Assembly (NCBI GenBank): GCA_937884235.1
Contig: CALGBT010000794.1
Location: 1-7,168 of the forward strand
Source: an uncultured Pseudomonadota bacterium
GTDB lineage: Bacteria; Myxococcota_A; UBA9042; CAIXZC01
Direction: 5' to 3'
Length of the DNA: 7,168 nucleotides
A model generated the notes under the pieces. It had not been told where the DNA came from. It did not search any database and saw only the letters and a program-made list of their open reading frames with translations. Shown in pieces: positions 6,801 to 7,168 of the stretch (within the stretch, counting starts at the first letter, position 1; each line of letters starts with the position of its first letter). The position numbers and the translations under genes are program-made.

Positions 6801-6966
6801 CACGGCGGACTGGGTCACCGAAGGCGTGGCCATTCAGCTTCACCCCGCAAGTGCCGATGCCACCCTCAATGATGTACTCTCCAACTGGTGCCCGGCGACT
6901 ACCGAGTATGGGACGGCAGCAAAGCTGGGCACGCCTGGCGCAGTGAATGTGGATTGTCCGCAGTAG
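3856..6966 (+). CDS. Modular lipoprotein with seven 8-Cys modules and three lamin-tail domains
   Basis: The product is 1036 residues from the ATG at 3856 (1047 if the weaker ATG at 3823 were used). Residues 1-19 form a lipoprotein signal: MRARR, a hydrophobic core, then lipobox VVGC with the lipidated cysteine at residue 19. An acidic, Asp-rich linker of about 50 residues follows. Seven modules starting C-x-PNPC then alternate with LTDs: modules at 4069, 4270 and 4459, LTD 4672-5151; modules at 5167 and 5368, LTD 5581-6060; modules at 6076 and 6265, LTD 6472-6957. The protein ends seven bases after the last LTD cysteine, with no transmembrane tail. It is probably lipid-anchored and extracytoplasmic; Gly after the lipidated Cys does not suggest inner-membrane retention by the Asp+2 rule. 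It lies 130 bases downstream of the other LTD gene in the same orientation, so co-transcription or coordinated use is plausible. No enzyme motif is visible; a binding, adhesion or scaffold role is inferred only. Confidence 0.93.
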   Translation: MRARRWNCIWLVVLLVVGCGGGDGADEPDVILPFDSYTTDEQGAVDSVDSDVDGAVDTVPADVAPEIDGESCMPNPCVAAPNPSCDADGVTLWTYGTPGLCSVEAGTVVCDYSLTPVNCGAEMMACIDGECVEVEYDPCDPNPCLNAPAADCSEDGTTLTEYGAPGKCTDVDGLPECTYESAQTVCADDEQVCNNGACVDPCDPNPCIEAPADECEGDASEILLSYESPGTCSYDGEIACDYEITQFDCDEIDMVCNLGACLLEGEGDQPTVVGEIIVTEFMAKSQSGSDKGEWIEVHNTTDFPLDLGGCILRDNGSDAHEVVGPVVVAGGAYGVLARSDVPEENFGLAVDYVYSGNSLGNSEDEIVIECGGLVIDEVIYTSLLVAQGVAAQLDPGSYTAAANDDLANWCPAVDTFGTAGKLGTPGLANSTCPEPSVCVPNPCNNPTADFCEADGLTLNTFSAPGVCTVVAEAPECDYQSVPVNCADDSKVCVAGKCVEPPPDPCDPNPCDNPPLPSCNDEATAVVDYTVPGNCTAVNFVASCDYQAVSEPCEADVEFCLDGKCVPVGAGEQPTEVGQFIIAEFLAKSQAGSDNGEWLELLNTSDSPLDLAGCLLLDEGSDSKTVETMLVVPAGGYVVLARSSDPVANHGLEPDYVYGGYSLGNADDEIILKCGEVIIDQVNYLAEQAVEGVAWQLSADFLDATANDDMANWCAATETYGTAGKLGTPGLVNAVCPLPDPCDPNPCDAPPAYECDVDGLQLSTYPAQGDCTNDNGEAACEYPVTIVNCADTDQKCEGAQCVSACDPNPCTNPPANECAEDGVTLTSYPEAGSCTALAGIPACEYAATVLLCSESDKVCEAGQCVTPGEEPLQVGDFVLTEFMAKSLPGTEKGEWVEFVNTTDGPLNLAGCVLRDDDSDSVTIVDELIIAGGAYALFARSNVPAENNGLPAASLYFGGGFQLANSVDEIALQCGDVIVDHVAYTADWVTEGVAIQLHPASADATLNDVLSNWCPATTEYGTAAKLGTPGAVNVDCPQ
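4069..4671 (+). repeat. Three tandem 8-Cys CxPNPC modules
   Basis: Modules start at 4069, 4270 and 4459, about 60-70 residues each. The shared pattern is C-x-PNPC, then APxxxC, a Leu/Tyr-rich strand ending (P)GxC, then C-(D/T)-Y, C, (V/A)C and a final xGxC, eight cysteines in all. The first copy reads CMPNPC, the other two CDPNPC. The eight cysteines are present in all three copies, which implies four disulfides per module. The pattern is frequent in predicted lipoproteins of Myxococcota-like bacteria; its function is not known to me. The last module ends with an acidic linker (EGEGDQPT) leading into the first LTD. Confidence 0.85.
4672..5151 (+). other. Lamin-tail domain, first of three in the lipoprotein
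   Basis: It is 160 residues, starting VGEIIVTEFMAKSQSGSDKG and including EWIEVHNTTD, LGGCILRDNGSD, YVYSGNSLGNSEDEIVIECG, NDDLANWC and KLGTPGLANSTC. It has four cysteines: two that should sit on core strands (GGC and IEC) and two at the end. The first pair is absent from the LTDs of the upstream gene, so this LTD is probably braced by two disulfides. Confidence 0.85.
5167..5580 (+). repeat. Two tandem 8-Cys CxPNPC modules (second block)
   Basis: Modules begin at 5167 (CVPNPC) and 5368 (CDPNPC). Both keep all eight cysteines. The second has a less typical middle (NDEATAVVDYTVPGNC) but the same cysteine spacing overall. They are joined by EPPPDP, and the block ends in GAGEQPTEVGQ, parallel to the GEGDQPTVVGE that precedes the first LTD, showing that modules and LTD were copied together. 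Confidence 0.85.
5581..6060 (+). other. Lamin-tail domain, second of three in the lipoprotein
   Basis: It is 160 residues, the same length as the first LTD. Landmarks are VGQFIIAEFLAKSQAGSDNG, EWLELLNTSD, LAGCLLLDEGSD, YVYGGYSLGNADDEIILKCG, NDDMANWC and KLGTPGLVNAVC. It departs from the first copy mainly in the Glu/Lys-rich surface segments and has AEF in place of TEF. All four cysteines are kept. Confidence 0.85.
6076..6471 (+). repeat. Two tandem 8-Cys CxPNPC modules (third block)
   Basis: Modules begin at 6076 and 6265, both CDPNPC. The eight cysteines are conserved in each, with the CEYP/CEYA strand after the fifth cysteine. The link between them is short (VSA), unlike the Pro-rich EPPPDP of the second block. 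The block ends TPGEEPLQVGD before the third LTD. Confidence 0.85.
6472..6957 (+). other. Lamin-tail domain, third of three and C-terminal in the lipoprotein
   Basis: It is 162 residues, two longer than its sisters. Landmarks are VGDFVLTEFMAKSLPGTEKG, EWVEFVNTTD, LAGCVLRDDDSD, FQLANSVDEIALQCG, NDVLSNWC and KLGTPGAVNVDC. The extra length lies where YVYSGNSLGN is replaced by LYFGGGFQLAN. It keeps the four cysteines and ends two residues before the stop, placing an LTD at the C terminus just as in the upstream gene. Confidence 0.85.
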
Positions 6967-6972
6967 GGTGTG

Positions 6973-7003
6973 GTGGACTTGGTGGACTGAGTGGACGGTG
7001 GAC
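6973..7003 (+). repeat. 31-bp exact direct repeat, copy 1
   Basis: This 31-base sequence is identical to 7066-7096. It contains four GTGGAC hexamers spaced 9, 9 and 7 bases. The flanking bases on both sides differ between the copies, so the identity is exactly delimited. Confidence 0.9.
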
Positions 7004-7065
7004 ACCCGGGGTGGACCAAACTGGACCAGGCTGGACCAAGCTGGACAGGTGGACCCGGGTAAGGC

Positions 7066-7096
7066 GTGGACTTGGTGGACTGAGTGGACGGTGGAC
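7066..7096 (+). repeat. 31-bp exact direct repeat, copy 2
   Basis: Identical to 6973-7003, offset by 93 bases. Its last GTGGAC (7091-7096) is also the start of the left arm of a hairpin with the inverted copies further on. Confidence 0.9.
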
Positions 7097-7132
7097 GATA
7101 GACCCCATGTTCAGCAATGCCTGTCGTCCACT
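7090..7132 (+). terminator. Long imperfect stem-loop joining direct and inverted repeats
   Basis: Bases 7091-7101 (GTGGACGATAG) pair with 7121-7131 (CTGTCGTCCAC) over 11 positions with one G-U wobble; 7090 and 7132 could add another wobble. The loop is 19 bases. It is the strongest hairpin I see after the lipoprotein gene, 124 bases past its stop. It has no following T-run, so it is not a classical intrinsic terminator; an RNA-stabilising 3' structure or an operator is equally possible. Confidence 0.35.
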
Positions 7133-7168
7133 CTTCTGTCCACCGCGTCCACGTCCAGCGTGGTCCAG
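7126..7168 (-). repeat. Inverted GTGGAC/CTGGAC cluster, cut by the window edge
   Basis: Reading the plus strand, GTCCAC occurs at 7126, 7138 and 7147 and GTCCAG at 7153 and 7163, that is, five hexamers of the same family on the opposite strand. The switch of orientation happens in the repeat-free 29 bases at 7097-7125. The last hexamer ends on the final base of the window, so the cluster very likely continues. Confidence 0.85.

Larger units (their letters stand above)
6973..7096 (+). repeat. Dense direct GTGGAC/CTGGAC repeat cluster
   Basis: Starting 6 bases after the lipoprotein stop, GTGGAC occurs at 6973, 6982, 6991, 6998, 7011, 7049, 7066, 7075, 7084 and 7091, and CTGGAC at 7021, 7031 and 7041: 13 hexamers in 124 bases. 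The outer parts have spacing 9, 9, 7. The middle is a 10-bp tandem repeat (7011-7050) of the form (C/G)TGGACCAxx. I see no gene in it. It could be protein-binding sites, a structured 3' UTR or an unstable satellite. Confidence 0.85.

Noticed and set aside
5671..7005. Minus-strand open frame of 444 residues
   Set aside because: It lies antisense to the lipoprotein gene, covers LTD and Cys-module codons, has no recognisable domain, and is explained by the GC-rich codon pattern of the plus strand leaving few antisense stops.
6973..7096. CRISPR array
   Set aside because: There are only two copies of the 31-bp repeat, and the sequence between them consists of the same GTGGAC/CTGGAC motif rather than unique spacers. 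No cas gene is present.
6899..7117. Minus-strand open frame with a repeated VHRPLSPPSP segment
   Set aside because: The peptide repeat arises only because the 31-bp repeat is offset by 93 bases, a multiple of three. The start is TTG and it overlaps the lipoprotein gene antisense.
6973..7168. Terminal inverted repeats of an insertion sequence
   Set aside because: The inverted hexamers lie within 200 bases with no transposase and no room for one, and they form a cluster rather than two matched ends.

Overview
The window is GC-rich DNA carrying two large plus-strand genes for secreted, cysteine-rich, aspartate-rich modular proteins, followed by a dense non-coding repeat patch. The combination of tandem Cys-rich repeats, acidic CxDGxDDDxDGxxDC-type motifs, lamin-tail domains (LTDs) and a lipobox followed by an Asp-rich linker is typical of Myxococcota and other former Deltaproteobacteria. 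The lineage call is an inference from protein style only; there is no rRNA or marker gene here.

Region by region: (1) Bases 1-3725 hold the 3' part of a gene whose start lies upstream of the window. It contains the tail of one repeat, six complete 104-residue repeats with 14 cysteines each, an acidic putative Ca-binding stretch, an LTD, a second acidic stretch, a beta-rich module and a final LTD at the C terminus. (2) Bases 3726-3855 are a short intergenic gap with a perfect 7-bp inverted repeat and a good Shine-Dalgarno sequence. (3) Bases 3856-6966 encode a complete 1036-residue lipoprotein: lipobox cysteine at residue 19, an acidic linker, then seven 8-cysteine modules (CxPNPC type) and three LTDs in the order 3 modules-LTD, 2 modules-LTD, 2 modules-LTD. 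(4) Bases 6967-7168 contain no gene. They are packed with the hexamer GTGGAC and its variant CTGGAC, 13 copies in direct orientation and then 5 in inverted orientation, and the patch runs off the right edge.

The two proteins use different cysteine-rich scaffolds but share LTDs, and the genes are adjacent in the same orientation. The simplest reading is a pair of cell-surface or secreted proteins, the second anchored by lipid, that act as stiff, disulfide-braced stalks presenting LTD adhesion-like domains. No catalytic domain is visible in either. No defence system, mobile element, CRISPR array or RNA gene was found. The features most worth a second look are the internally fourfold 104-residue repeat of the first protein and the GTGGAC patch after the second gene.
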